DNA of 35,642 bases from NCBI GenBank assembly GCA_045651685.1, contig JAZRSV010000021.1, positions 1 to 35,642 of the forward strand, given 5' to 3'. This document shows positions 8,040 through 15,705 of this stretch, piece after piece (position 1 is the stretch's first letter; each line of letters begins with the position of its first letter). The notes beneath the pieces were generated by a model. It was not told the origin of the DNA and searched no databases. It was given only the letters and a program-made list of their open reading frames with translations. This DNA is from CAKVLS01 sp045651685. GTDB taxonomy: Bacteria; Bacillota; Clostridia; Christensenellales; UBA1242. The translations under genes and the position numbers were made by a program.

Positions 8040-8854
8040 AAGATATTTTAGACAAAAATCAATTTGAATTCAAAAAGAAATTTGGTCAAAATTTTATTTC
8101 TGATACTAATTTGTTAAAAGCAATAGTAAAAGAAGGCGAAATAACTAGCGAAGATCAAGTATTAGAGATTGGCCCTGGTGCAGGCACACTAACAGGCCAA
8201 ATAGCACAAATTGCAAAAAAAGTTGTTGCGTATGAGATAGATACTACATTAAAAGATATCTTGGCAGAAACTTTGCAAGAGTATGATAATACACAAGTTA
8301 TCTTTGGTGATATTATGCAACAAGATATAAAAAGTATCGAAGCAAACTTTGACGAAGAATATTGCCTTGTAGCTAATTTGCCATATTATATAACAACACC
8401 TATTATCTTTAAGTTTATTAACGAGGCTACCAAACTAAAATCTTTGTATGTTATGGTTCAAAAAGAAGTTGGTGAGCGTATATGTTCTGATGCCGGCACC
8501 AAAGATTATGGTATAGTAAGCGTTATTATTGCAACTATAGGCAGCGCTCGCATAACAAGAGTTATCAATCGCAATATGTTTATGCCAGCACCAAATGTTG
8601 ATTCTTGCATGGTAAAAGTAGATATTGATAAAAACAAATTTGATATAGACAACTTTACCAAGTATAGCGAGTTTGTACAAAAATGTTTTGCAATGCGCCG
8701 TAAGACTCTTGCCAATAATTTAGAAAAAGGTCTTGGTCTTGCCCGTAGCCGTTGTTACGAATGTTTAGATAGTATTGGTCTTGCTCAAGATGTTAGAGCA
8801 GAGAGATTAACACCAGCACAGTTTGTGCAACTATACAAAATTATTAACAAATAA
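8033..8854 (+). CDS. rsmA: 16S rRNA dimethyladenosine transferase RsmA (KsgA)
   Basis: RsmA dimethylates the two adjacent adenines in the 3'-terminal hairpin of 16S rRNA (A1518/A1519 in E. coli numbering). The 273-residue sequence has KKKFGQNFISDTNLL at the N-terminus, SAM motif I VLEIGPGAGTLT, the catalytic NLPYYITTPIIFKF, and FAMRRKTLANNL near the C-terminus. The start at 8033 is chosen over 8027 because AAAGGG at 8021-8026 then has a six-base spacing, while 8027 abuts it. It is translationally coupled to tatD and ends in a strong terminator. Confidence 0.96.
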   Translation: MLKDILDKNQFEFKKKFGQNFISDTNLLKAIVKEGEITSEDQVLEIGPGAGTLTGQIAQIAKKVVAYEIDTTLKDILAETLQEYDNTQVIFGDIMQQDIKSIEANFDEEYCLVANLPYYITTPIIFKFINEATKLKSLYVMVQKEVGERICSDAGTKDYGIVSVIIATIGSARITRVINRNMFMPAPNVDSCMVKVDIDKNKFDIDNFTKYSEFVQKCFAMRRKTLANNLEKGLGLARSRCYECLDSIGLAQDVRAERLTPAQFVQLYKIINK

Positions 8855-8859
8855 ACAAA

Positions 8860-8885
8860 AGACACTTTTTGAGTGTCTTTTTTTT
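8860..8885 (+). terminator. Intrinsic terminator after rsmA
   Basis: AGACACT (8860-8866) and AGTGTCT (8872-8878) pair perfectly around five bases, followed by a run of T that ends in GTT. Confidence 0.92.
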
Positions 8886-8934
8886 GTTGCAAAAGGTCTA
8901 TAAAAATCATATATAAATATAACAAAAAATATAA

Positions 8935-8999
8935 TTCGACAAACAAAGCCAAAAAGTTGTTTTTTGTGCTGTTTTTAGCACAAAAGATAACAATATAAT
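8935..8999 (+). promoter_or_regulatory. 0A-box match, palindrome and -10 upstream of the Cys-motif gene
   Basis: TTCGACA (8935-8941) is an exact reverse-complement match to the Spo0A box TGTCGAA. Downstream, TTTTGTGCT (8962-8970) and AGCACAAAA (8977-8985) form a perfect 9-bp inverted repeat with a six-base centre. A consensus TATAAT follows at 8994-8999. The palindrome occupies the position where the -35 should be, and no good -35 hexamer is present, so the promoter may need an activator or be blocked by a repressor. Confidence 0.5.
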
Positions 9000-9026
9000 G
9001 TTTTTTGTACAAGGAAGGAAGTATTT

Positions 9027-10064
9027 ATGATTTTTACAAGAAAACTTATTCTAAATGATATAAATTCAAAAAACAGCTTAACAAAAGGCGTATTAACTCT
9101 TACCCAAAATCAAGAAGAATTGCATGGCGAACTACGATTGTATGGTGTAGAGCAATCTGACAATCAGATATGCGCAATAGGTATTAATGTGGGCAACGAG
9201 ATATTAAAAATACCTACAAAAATTAAAAACAACATTTGCAGTTTTAAGACCAAAACAACCCTTGATCTAGCTGGCAAAGTTAGTTGCGCCCTTGTAGATA
9301 TAACCAAACTTGCAGATCCAAAAATAATAGTAGGTGGGTCATCAGCATATATTCAAGAGTGGGCAACTAAAGTAGAGCAAGCTTTTTGTCTAGACTTTGA
9401 GCCTATCTCAAAAGAAGAAATGTACGAACTTGATGATAACCAAATAGACAGCGTAGTGACCAAAACGATACAAGATGACCAAGAGTATCATGATTGTAGC
9501 AACTGCAAACAGTGCAAATATCGCGAAGCGTTCTTTTCTAATAACCTTGCCAAAGATCAAGATGTTATGAGGTCTTCGCAAGAAAATATCGTGCCAGAGC
9601 AACAAGTAGAACCTTTAGAAAACTCGCCTATAGTTGTGCAGCAAGACTTGCCAAGTGATAATAACATTTTGCAAGAGGGGCAATTTATCAATCTAAAAGC
9701 AGACGAAACAGAGCAAGATGATGACAAAAGTTTTTACGAACAAGTAAAAGGTCAAATCGATGCTTTGTTTGAGCAGTATTCTAGCGAAAATGCATTAGAA
9801 GAACTTTTGCCCAACTCAAAATGGGTAAGAGTAAGATACGAAAATAGCGAGAACTTTTATGTATTGGGCCTTATCTATAACGATGACCAAATACAATATA
9901 TTTCGTATGGCTTGCCAGCAGACAATCCTAACAAACCACCTCAAGATCTAAAAGAGTATGCACAGTGGTTGCCACTTGATCAAAGCAACCCACAAGGGCA
10001 GGGTTATTGGCTAGTATATCAAAGCGCAGAGTCGGGCGATTCTATCGAGGTAGAAGTTATATAA
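9027..10064 (+). CDS. Unrecognised cytoplasmic protein with CxxCxxC motif
   Basis: No family was recognised for this 345-residue protein. There is no signal peptide or membrane segment. Three parts can be seen. The N-terminal domain (about residues 1-125) is beta-rich, with alternating hydrophobics and TKGVLTLTQNQEELHGELRLYG near the start. The middle (125-255) is acidic and Q/E-rich and contains CSNCKQCKYREAFF with cysteines 157, 160 and 163. The C-terminal domain (about 255-345) holds FYEQVKGQIDALFEQY, SKWVRVRYENSENFYVLGLIY and ISYGLPADNPNKPPQDL. Start support is strong (AAGGAAGGAAG just upstream). It is monocistronic with its own promoter and terminator. The possible 0A box suggests a link to sporulation, but that is inference. 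Confidence 0.8.
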   Translation: MIFTRKLILNDINSKNSLTKGVLTLTQNQEELHGELRLYGVEQSDNQICAIGINVGNEILKIPTKIKNNICSFKTKTTLDLAGKVSCALVDITKLADPKIIVGGSSAYIQEWATKVEQAFCLDFEPISKEEMYELDDNQIDSVVTKTIQDDQEYHDCSNCKQCKYREAFFSNNLAKDQDVMRSSQENIVPEQQVEPLENSPIVVQQDLPSDNNILQEGQFINLKADETEQDDDKSFYEQVKGQIDALFEQYSSENALEELLPNSKWVRVRYENSENFYVLGLIYNDDQIQYISYGLPADNPNKPPQDLKEYAQWLPLDQSNPQGQGYWLVYQSAESGDSIEVEVI

Positions 10065-10072
10065 AAAAAATA

Positions 10073-10097
10073 AGAGCAATATATTTGCTCTTTTTTT
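10073..10097 (+). terminator. Intrinsic terminator
   Basis: AGAGCAA (10073-10079) and TTGCTCT (10085-10091) pair around five bases, followed by T residues and GTT. Confidence 0.92.
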
Positions 10098-10254
10098 GTT
10101 ATGTTGTTTGTCTTTGAGTGTAGTGTATGTACAAGGATACAAACAAGTTTTTTGATTTGTAAAAAAATATTATATATAATATTTATAAATAATTGATTAT
10201 TTTTAATTATTTTGTTATATTAAATAGTACTTATCAATAAAAAACACTATATTA

Positions 10255-10283
10255 TTGACTATTGTACAATAAAGTGATATTAT
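10255..10283 (+). promoter_or_regulatory. Promoter of the propeller lipoprotein gene
   Basis: TTGACT (10255-10260) and TATTAT (10278-10283) have a 17-base spacer. The spacer begins with the perfect 10-bp palindrome ATTGTACAAT (10261-10270), a possible operator. The rest of the AT-rich stretch from 10098 to 10254 shows nothing I can name. Confidence 0.75.
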
Positions 10284-10311
10284 CTTACTAGATTATTAAT
10301 TTGAGGTTTTT

Positions 10312-11775
10312 ATGAAAAAGAAATTTTTTAGCATCGTGGCATGTTTAATAATGACATTGTGTTGCTTGGCTGGATGTGGCGCAGCAGCATTGTCAGGTGG
10401 CCCAAAATTAGATGATACCGTATATGGCAACGGTGGCATAGCTGTTCGCAAAGGCGAATATGTTTATTTTGTAAATGCATTTACAAATCCAGTAGTTGAC
10501 TATGGCAAAAACAAATTTGGTAAAGAAACCCTTTCTGCTATATACAGAACAAAAGTTGACGATAGAGGTTTGCTAGAGACTGATGCAGAAGGCAATATCA
10601 AACAAGCCGAAGTTGTTGCAAAACAAATAAATGGTTTTAAGAATGCTGGCCTATATATCTTTGGTGATTATATTTATTATACAACTCCAAAAGCTGCAAA
10701 AGATTCTTCTGGTAGCCAAATATCAAACTTGGTTAGCTTCGAAAGAATTAAACTAAACGGCACAAAACATGATACTTTGTACACAACCGAAAAAGAAGTT
10801 GGTTCTGACTTTAAGTTCCAAATGTACCAAGCTGGTGACAAAGTATATGCATTAATTCTTGACAACAAACAACTTATCAGTGTTAGTGCAAAAGTGACTG
10901 GTGGCAAAGCTACTACAAAAATTTTGGACAAAGATGTGACAAGCGCAGTTTTTGCAAAAGTTGATACTTTAGACAAAGACTACAGCGTAAGCGATTTTAA
11001 CACTTATGCATACTATACAAAAGCATCTACTATCGAAAATGATGGTATTGCTAATTATACATTAATTAACAAAATCAAAATTGATGGTTCAGAAGAAGCT
11101 AAAAACCTAAAACGTACTGATGAAGAGTACACTTTAGTAGAAGTAAAAAATAACAGATTATACTACACTTACGAAGATGGCCTGCTATATTCTAGCGACC
11201 TTACAAGTGTTATCAATCCAGAGAGTGATAAATTTTATTCTTCAAACACTTTAAGTTCTTACAAAATTCTTGAAGATCAAGTATTTGGTTCTACAAAGAC
11301 AGACCTTGGTGTTGTAGCAGTATTGAGCAATAGCCTAGTATACTTTAATGCTAATGGCGAATTTGTTAACCTAGTTAACGGCAGCTCAAAAGCAGTCACA
11401 TTAAGATTTGTTCAAGACAACTATGTATATTATACTGTAGCTGATGACGAAGCTTTGTACAGAAAAGTTATTTACAAAAATCGTTCTGTAGAAGAAATAG
11501 CAGCAGAAAGAGACATCGCTGGTCAAAAAGTTATGGACAAATATGCTACAACAGCAGAATATACTGTAGGTGAGGGTGACTCTGCTACTACAGAAAATTA
11601 TGATGTTTGTGATTATGATAGCGAATATTATTTCTACTTTGCAAAAGCAACAGATTCTAACCAAAAATATTCTTATATGCATATGGTTAAGTTTGGTGCT
11701 CAAGATGCAGAGGGTGGCGAATACAACAAACTTATCGGCGTACTAGACAGTACAGATGTAAAAGAAAAAGCTTAA
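10312..11775 (+). CDS. Lipoprotein with beta-propeller-like repeats
   Basis: This 487-residue exported lipoprotein has a signal peptide with the lipobox LAGC and the lipidated cysteine at 22. The mature part contains about eight recurrences of a hydrophobic strand pattern of the type G-D-x-[IV]-Y-Y: GEYVYFVNAF, GDYIYYTTPK, GDKVYALILD, YAYYTKAST, NNRLYYTYED, NSLVYFNANG, DNYVYYTVAD, YYFYFAKATD. This spacing is typical of beta-propellers of the DUF5050 kind, which display information on the outer membrane face. I infer the fold; the ligand is unknown. RBS GAGG lies upstream. It is monocistronic with a sigma-A promoter and a strong terminator. The cell-surface location and own promoter suggest a sensory or envelope role. 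Confidence 0.78.
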   Translation: MKKKFFSIVACLIMTLCCLAGCGAAALSGGPKLDDTVYGNGGIAVRKGEYVYFVNAFTNPVVDYGKNKFGKETLSAIYRTKVDDRGLLETDAEGNIKQAEVVAKQINGFKNAGLYIFGDYIYYTTPKAAKDSSGSQISNLVSFERIKLNGTKHDTLYTTEKEVGSDFKFQMYQAGDKVYALILDNKQLISVSAKVTGGKATTKILDKDVTSAVFAKVDTLDKDYSVSDFNTYAYYTKASTIENDGIANYTLINKIKIDGSEEAKNLKRTDEEYTLVEVKNNRLYYTYEDGLLYSSDLTSVINPESDKFYSSNTLSSYKILEDQVFGSTKTDLGVVAVLSNSLVYFNANGEFVNLVNGSSKAVTLRFVQDNYVYYTVADDEALYRKVIYKNRSVEEIAAERDIAGQKVMDKYATTAEYTVGEGDSATTENYDVCDYDSEYYFYFAKATDSNQKYSYMHMVKFGAQDAEGGEYNKLIGVLDSTDVKEKA

Positions 11776-11790
11776 TATATCAAAACAAAA

Positions 11791-11819
11791 AACACCAAAA
11801 TTTTTGGTGTTTTTTTTTG
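11791..11819 (+). terminator. Intrinsic terminator
   Basis: ACACCAAAA (11792-11800) pairs with TTTTGGTGT (11802-11810), followed by nine T and then GTT. Confidence 0.92.
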
Positions 11820-12172
11820 TTGCATAAAAAGACAAAATAATACAATACTTTCAAAAACATTTTACAAAAAACAATGTAAAATTATTAAACAATCGCAAAC
11901 AACTTTTTATATTGTATTAACTTTTACTATTATAAAAAAAACTTGTTTATTTTATAAAAAGTTTTGCTATTTTGGTTAAATACAATTTATTAGCGATTAT
12001 TCGACATTTTAGTCCAAAAGAACAGCTTTTGTAGCAAAGTTTTTGATTTTATTTAGACAAAATAAATATGAATAAAGTTGATAGTGTGCTAAACTGGGCA
12101 TGTTCTAAAATTTGCTAGCAAGAACAAATTTTTTTATTAATAGGTTAAATATGTTTTAAGGAGAACTAAATA
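11820..12172 (+). promoter_or_regulatory. spo0A upstream region with 0A box and leader hairpins
   Basis: This 353-base gene-free stretch precedes spo0A. It holds TTCGACA (12000-12006), an exact reverse Spo0A box, consistent with autoregulation as in Bacillus. CAAAAG/CTTTTG (12015-12031) is a small hairpin. Near the gene, GTTCT (12102-12106) can pair with AGAAC (12121-12125). Alternatively, AAAATTTG (12107-12114) can pair with CAAATTTT (12125-12132), which is followed by more T. The two pairings exclude each other. No clear sigma-A or sigma-H hexamers could be assigned. AAGGAG at 12158-12163 is the ribosome-binding site. Confidence 0.5.
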
Positions 12173-12961
12173 ATGGAAACCGAATCAAACCAAATTAAAG
12201 TGTTGGTTGTTGACGACAACGAAAATTATAGAAAGGCATTAGTAGAAGACTTTTCAAATGCAAAAGAAATAAATATCGTAGGAGATTGTAATGATGGAGC
12301 AGAAGCATTAGCACTTATCGAAAGCACCTGTCCTGATGTAGTTTTGTTTGATATTGTTATACCAACAATTGATGGCTTCGAACTTATCGAAAAAGTTTTT
12401 GAAAATAACACTATAACAAACAAACCAAAAATGATAGCTCTATCATCATTAAAAAACGAAGGATTTGTAAACAAAGCAATTGCCTTGGGTGCAAGCTATT
12501 ATATGCAAAAACCCGTTCAAACAGATTTGATAATAAAACGAATCAAAGAATCACTAAAAGATTTTCAAACAAAAACACTAGGCAATGTGACAACTTTTAA
12601 GCCTTCAAAAAATCGCCTACTAGACGAGAAGATTAGCAATATATTTATAACAGTTGGTATACCTGCGCATATCAAAGGTTATCAATTTTTGAGAGAGGCG
12701 ATAAAGATGGCGATAGATAATCCAGAAATTATCAATTCTATAACAAAGCAATTATATCCATCTATTGCAGAGCGTTTTGAAACAAGCGCTAGCAAAGTAG
12801 AAAGAGCAATTCGCCATGCAATAGAAGTTGCCTGGAATCGTGGCAAAATAGAAAACATAAATAACCTATTTGGTCTAAAAGTATACAATAGCAACGACAA
12901 ACCGACCAATGGTGAATTTATCGCTTTGGTTGCTGATAAGATGCTTATTGAAGGCGCTTAA
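12173..12961 (+). CDS. spo0A: Sporulation master regulator Spo0A
   Basis: Spo0A is the response regulator whose phosphorylated form commits the cell to sporulation and binds TGTCGAA boxes. The 262-residue protein has an N-terminal receiver domain (about 8-128) with acidic pocket D14-D15, phospho-acceptor D60 in LFDIVIPTIDG, and the switch lysine in YYMQKPV. A short linker leads to the effector domain (about 150-260), which carries the diagnostic helix-turn-helix residues in GIPAHIKGYQFLREA, SITKQLYPSIAERF and ASKVERAIRHAIEVAW. It lies close to veg, sipL, spoIIR, sleB and ypeB, unlike in Bacillus. The start is supported by AAGGAG. Confidence 0.98.
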   Translation: METESNQIKVLVVDDNENYRKALVEDFSNAKEINIVGDCNDGAEALALIESTCPDVVLFDIVIPTIDGFELIEKVFENNTITNKPKMIALSSLKNEGFVNKAIALGASYYMQKPVQTDLIIKRIKESLKDFQTKTLGNVTTFKPSKNRLLDEKISNIFITVGIPAHIKGYQFLREAIKMAIDNPEIINSITKQLYPSIAERFETSASKVERAIRHAIEVAWNRGKIENINNLFGLKVYNSNDKPTNGEFIALVADKMLIEGA

Positions 12962-13010
12962 GTCAAAAAAATACAACTAAAAAATTGGCAAAAAATTGCA
13001 TAAAAAATAC

Positions 13011-13039
13011 TAGACATTTTATATAATTATAACTATAAT
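13011..13039 (+). promoter_or_regulatory. Sigma-A-type promoter for the zinc-ribbon gene
   Basis: TAGACA (13011-13016) and TATAAT (13034-13039) are 17 bases apart. It lies about 70 bases before the start codon. A second TTGACA at 13068-13073 has no matching -10 at a normal distance. Confidence 0.75.
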
Positions 13040-13107
13040 ATAGGCAGTCTTAAAGGCAATGAACTTTTTGACAAATACATATATAGTATAAGTTTATAGA
13101 AGAATTT

Positions 13108-13605
13108 ATGAAGAGTCCCGTATATATTAGATGTCCAAGATGCGAATTAAACTATATCCAAAAGAAAGACAAATTTTGTAATGTTTGCAAAATCGAAATG
13201 AAAGCTGTTGGTACTTTGGGTATTGACGAAAATTTAGATTTAGAGCTATGCCCAATTTGTAAAGTTAATTTTATTAACCCTGACGAAGATATTTGCGTAG
13301 CTTGCGCTAAAGAAAAAGCTTTAGAAGAGGGCCTTATCAACGATGTTGACAACACAGATGATTGGGATTCTCTTAACAATGACGATGGTCTATATAACGA
13401 AGAAGAAGAAACTGGCGAAATGGTTTCTATCACAGATCTAGATGATACATCATTTGATGACGAAGATGATGACTTGGGTATTGGTCTAGATGATGACGAA
13501 GATCTACTTGACGAAAAAGGCGATGACGGCTTTGATGATGATATGGATGATGCCTTTGACGATTTAGACGATGATGATTTAGACGATTTAGACGACGAAG
13601 ATTAA
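13108..13605 (+). CDS. Double zinc-ribbon protein with polyacidic tail
   Basis: This 165-residue cytoplasmic protein has two CxxC pairs forming one ribbon (C9, C12, C24, C27) and two more forming a second (C48, C51, C63, C66). From about residue 76 the sequence is almost entirely acidic, with an Asp/Glu run to the C-terminus that ends LDDED. The tail recalls RNA polymerase delta (RpoE) and other nucleic-acid mimics, but the N-terminus has no HARE-HTH domain, so it is not RpoE. The plausible role is binding RNA polymerase, ribosomes or a basic partner, and this is inference. The ribosome-binding site is weak (AGAAG). It has its own promoter and terminator, and sits between spo0A and veg. Confidence 0.75.
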   Translation: MKSPVYIRCPRCELNYIQKKDKFCNVCKIEMKAVGTLGIDENLDLELCPICKVNFINPDEDICVACAKEKALEEGLINDVDNTDDWDSLNNDDGLYNEEEETGEMVSITDLDDTSFDDEDDDLGIGLDDDEDLLDEKGDDGFDDDMDDAFDDLDDDDLDDLDDED

Positions 13606-13615
13606 TGAGTATTAA

Positions 13616-13645
13616 ATAACCACCTTTTTGGTGGTTATTTTTTTT
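13616..13645 (+). terminator. Intrinsic terminator
   Basis: A nine-base-pair stem (13616-13624 with 13630-13638, ATAACCACC/GGTGGTTAT) around a T5 loop is followed by eight T and GTT. Confidence 0.93.
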
Positions 13646-13690
13646 GTTTACAATTTGGTTTGTTGGGAATAATTGTTTAGGGGGTAATAT

Positions 13691-13930
13691 ATGCGAAAAT
13701 CAACCATGACATTAGATGAGATAAAACGAAAAATAACACAACTAAAGGGTAAAGATATTAGCATACAAGCTAACCGTGGACGAAAAAAGATAGAAAATTT
13801 TTGTGGGGTTATTGACAATATATATCCATCAGTTTTTACTATTAAAGTTAAAGATAGTAGTAGAGACAATCTAACTTGCTCTTATAGTGATGTCTTGTGT
13901 GGAGATATAAAGATACAAGATAGCAACTAA
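13691..13930 (+). CDS. veg: Veg protein
   Basis: Veg is a small, abundant Firmicute protein. In B. subtilis it stimulates biofilm matrix genes through SinR and has been linked to spore outgrowth. The 79 residues match the family: an N-terminal TLDEIKRKITQLKGKDI helix, ANRGRKK, then GVIDNIYPSVFTIKV and SYSDVLCGDIKI, corresponding to the Bacillus pattern of YPSVF and SYADILT. The start has an excellent ribosome-binding site, AGGGGGT. It lies downstream of rsmA as in Bacillus, but spo0A and three other genes intervene and yabG is absent. There is no terminator before sipL. Confidence 0.93.
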   Translation: MRKSTMTLDEIKRKITQLKGKDISIQANRGRKKIENFCGVIDNIYPSVFTIKVKDSSRDNLTCSYSDVLCGDIKIQDSN

Positions 13931-13976
13931 TAACAATTGTTTTTTCTATGTCTTATTATGCATTAACAAAAAAGCA

Positions 13977-14016
13977 GTCATGTTTTATACAAGGTGCTAA
14001 TATACTAATTGTATAA
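13977..14016 (+). promoter_or_regulatory. Inverted repeat and possible sporulation promoter before sipL
   Basis: TTATACAA (13985-13992) and TTGTATAA (14009-14016) are perfect inverted repeats 16 bases apart. GTCATGTT (13977-13984) resembles a sigma-E -35 and TATACTAA (14001-14008) weakly resembles its -10, but the 16-base gap is longer than usual. This is a suggestion only. Confidence 0.3.
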
Positions 14017-14039
14017 ATAAGATTTTAGGGGGAACAAAA

Positions 14040-15578
14040 ATGGCAGAAGATCAAAAAACTGACCAAACCAAAGTTTGTACTAAACGAAAATTAACAACAC
14101 TACAGTTAAAAAACTCGGCAACTATTGCTCATGAGCAACAGTTAAAAATTTCTAAAATACTTACAGTTGTAGCTTGCCCTAGTGTAGAAAATATAGAAGT
14201 ATCAATAGCAGAGACAAAGTTTGGTGTTAGCGTGAGATATGAAGCTCTAGTTTGCCTTGAAACCGGCGAAATTGTCACTCTTTCACAAATAGGCAATAGT
14301 TCTACTTCGTGCGAAAATTCTTTAATAACCGCCGATAGCAATGTCGAAGTTTTTGCTACTATTTTAGATGTTAATAGTAATATAAGTGGTGGTGAAGTTA
14401 ATGTAAGCAGCCTTGTTAATTGTGATGTGTATGTGTCTAACAGAAATATTTGCATCAAGCAAATGCAATCTGGTCAAGATGTGTATACTAAAGATAACGA
14501 ACTAACTATTAATAGCTACAAGTGTGGAAATACACACTCTGGTATTGCAACTAACGAAATTGACCCACAAGGTAAACTTAACAAAATTATATTTTGTCAA
14601 AGCCAATGTGTATTAAAATCTGCTGCTTGCAATAACGACTATTATACTATTAATGGCAATGTGTTTTTTAATATGATGGGCGAGTATGACGATGGCCAAA
14701 TAAAATCTCTTTCGCACAATTTTACTTTTAGCGAAGAGATAGAATGTAAGGGTATTAATAAAGAAGATATCTTGCAAATAAAAATGTCTTGTGCCAAGCC
14801 AACTACAACCAATATTGTCACCAATACCGATGGCAACAATGTCGTTAGTATAGAAGTGCCTTATACTATCTGTAGTGATGTTTATCAAAAAACAAATAAA
14901 GAGTTTGTTGTAGATGCGTATAATATCCATAGAGAAATAAACCTTACTACAGAGTCTTATGAGCAAAATGAGTTTTTTGATACAAAAATTGTCGAAGAAA
15001 AAATAATTTCTACCTTTACCTTAACAGAAGAGTCGCCTAGAGTAGAACGAATTTTGTTATCTACTGGCGAGTCTATATCACTCGTTAACAGTTATGCCAA
15101 ACAAGGCGAAATAATACTAGAAGGTATCGCCAATATTGGTACTATATATTATAGCGAAGATGATGAAGGTAACAAGGTGTTAAACTCTGTAGTTATTGAT
15201 GTGCCTTATTCGTTATCTGTCAGTGCTCCAGAAGTGCAAGAAGGTGACAATGTCGAAGTAGAAATAAAATTAGGCGAAGTTGCTGTAAAAAACAAAAAGG
15301 GTAGAGAGTTAGAAGTTATTGCAAATGTAATAATAAGTTATAACATCAATCGCCCACAGGTCTTTGCTATTACTACTGATATGAGCTTTGGCGAAGAAAA
15401 ACCAGCCAAAGAATATGCTTTAGAAATATATGTAGTAAAAGAAAACCAAACTTTGTGGGATGTTGCAAAACATCTAAACATATCTTCTGATACATTGCTA
15501 AACCAAAATCCAGAAGTAAATTTACCATTGCAACCAGGTGACAAAATTGTTGCATACCGTGGTGGTACAAAAAATTAA
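14040..15578 (+). CDS. sipL: SipL, SpoIVA-interacting coat morphogenesis protein
   Basis: SipL of Clostridioides difficile binds SpoIVA and anchors the spore coat to the forespore. The 512-residue product here (C. difficile SipL about 519) has two or three SPOCS/DUF3794 beta domains between about residues 30 and 430. They are recognisable in DYYTINGNVFFNMMGEY, SHNFTFSEEIECKG and GEIILEGIANIGTIYYSED. A C-terminal LysM domain spans about residues 460-507, with YVVKENQTLWDVAKHLNIS and LQPGDKIVAYRGG. There is no signal peptide, as expected for a mother-cell cytoplasmic protein. RBS AGGGGGA lies just upstream. It may be co-transcribed with veg or use the candidate promoter before it. Confidence 0.9.
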   Translation: MAEDQKTDQTKVCTKRKLTTLQLKNSATIAHEQQLKISKILTVVACPSVENIEVSIAETKFGVSVRYEALVCLETGEIVTLSQIGNSSTSCENSLITADSNVEVFATILDVNSNISGGEVNVSSLVNCDVYVSNRNICIKQMQSGQDVYTKDNELTINSYKCGNTHSGIATNEIDPQGKLNKIIFCQSQCVLKSAACNNDYYTINGNVFFNMMGEYDDGQIKSLSHNFTFSEEIECKGINKEDILQIKMSCAKPTTTNIVTNTDGNNVVSIEVPYTICSDVYQKTNKEFVVDAYNIHREINLTTESYEQNEFFDTKIVEEKIISTFTLTEESPRVERILLSTGESISLVNSYAKQGEIILEGIANIGTIYYSEDDEGNKVLNSVVIDVPYSLSVSAPEVQEGDNVEVEIKLGEVAVKNKKGRELEVIANVIISYNINRPQVFAITTDMSFGEEKPAKEYALEIYVVKENQTLWDVAKHLNISSDTLLNQNPEVNLPLQPGDKIVAYRGGTKN

Positions 15579-15590
15579 ATAAAATAAAAA

Positions 15591-15619
15591 GCCTATTAAT
15601 ATCTTTAATAGGTTTTTTT
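15591..15619 (+). terminator. Intrinsic terminator after sipL
   Basis: CCTATTAA (15592-15599) and TTAATAGG (15605-15612) pair around five bases, followed by seven T. It separates sipL from the spoIIR operon. Confidence 0.9.
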
Positions 15620-15662
15620 ATAAAAGTATAATATATATCATATTTTTACAAAAACATACGGT

Positions 15663-15697
15663 CTTAACAAAGTATATTTGCCAATACTTTGTTTAAG
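15663..15697 (+). promoter_or_regulatory. Inverted repeat reaching into the spoIIR ribosome-binding site
   Basis: AACAAAGTAT (15666-15675) and ATACTTTGTT (15684-15693) pair perfectly around an eight-base loop. After a one-base bulge, CTT (15663-15665) continues to AAG (15695-15697). AAG is the first half of the Shine-Dalgarno AAGGTG (15695-15700). As RNA it could lower spoIIR translation; as DNA it could be an operator. Confidence 0.55.
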
Positions 15698-15705
15698 GTG
15701 ATTGT

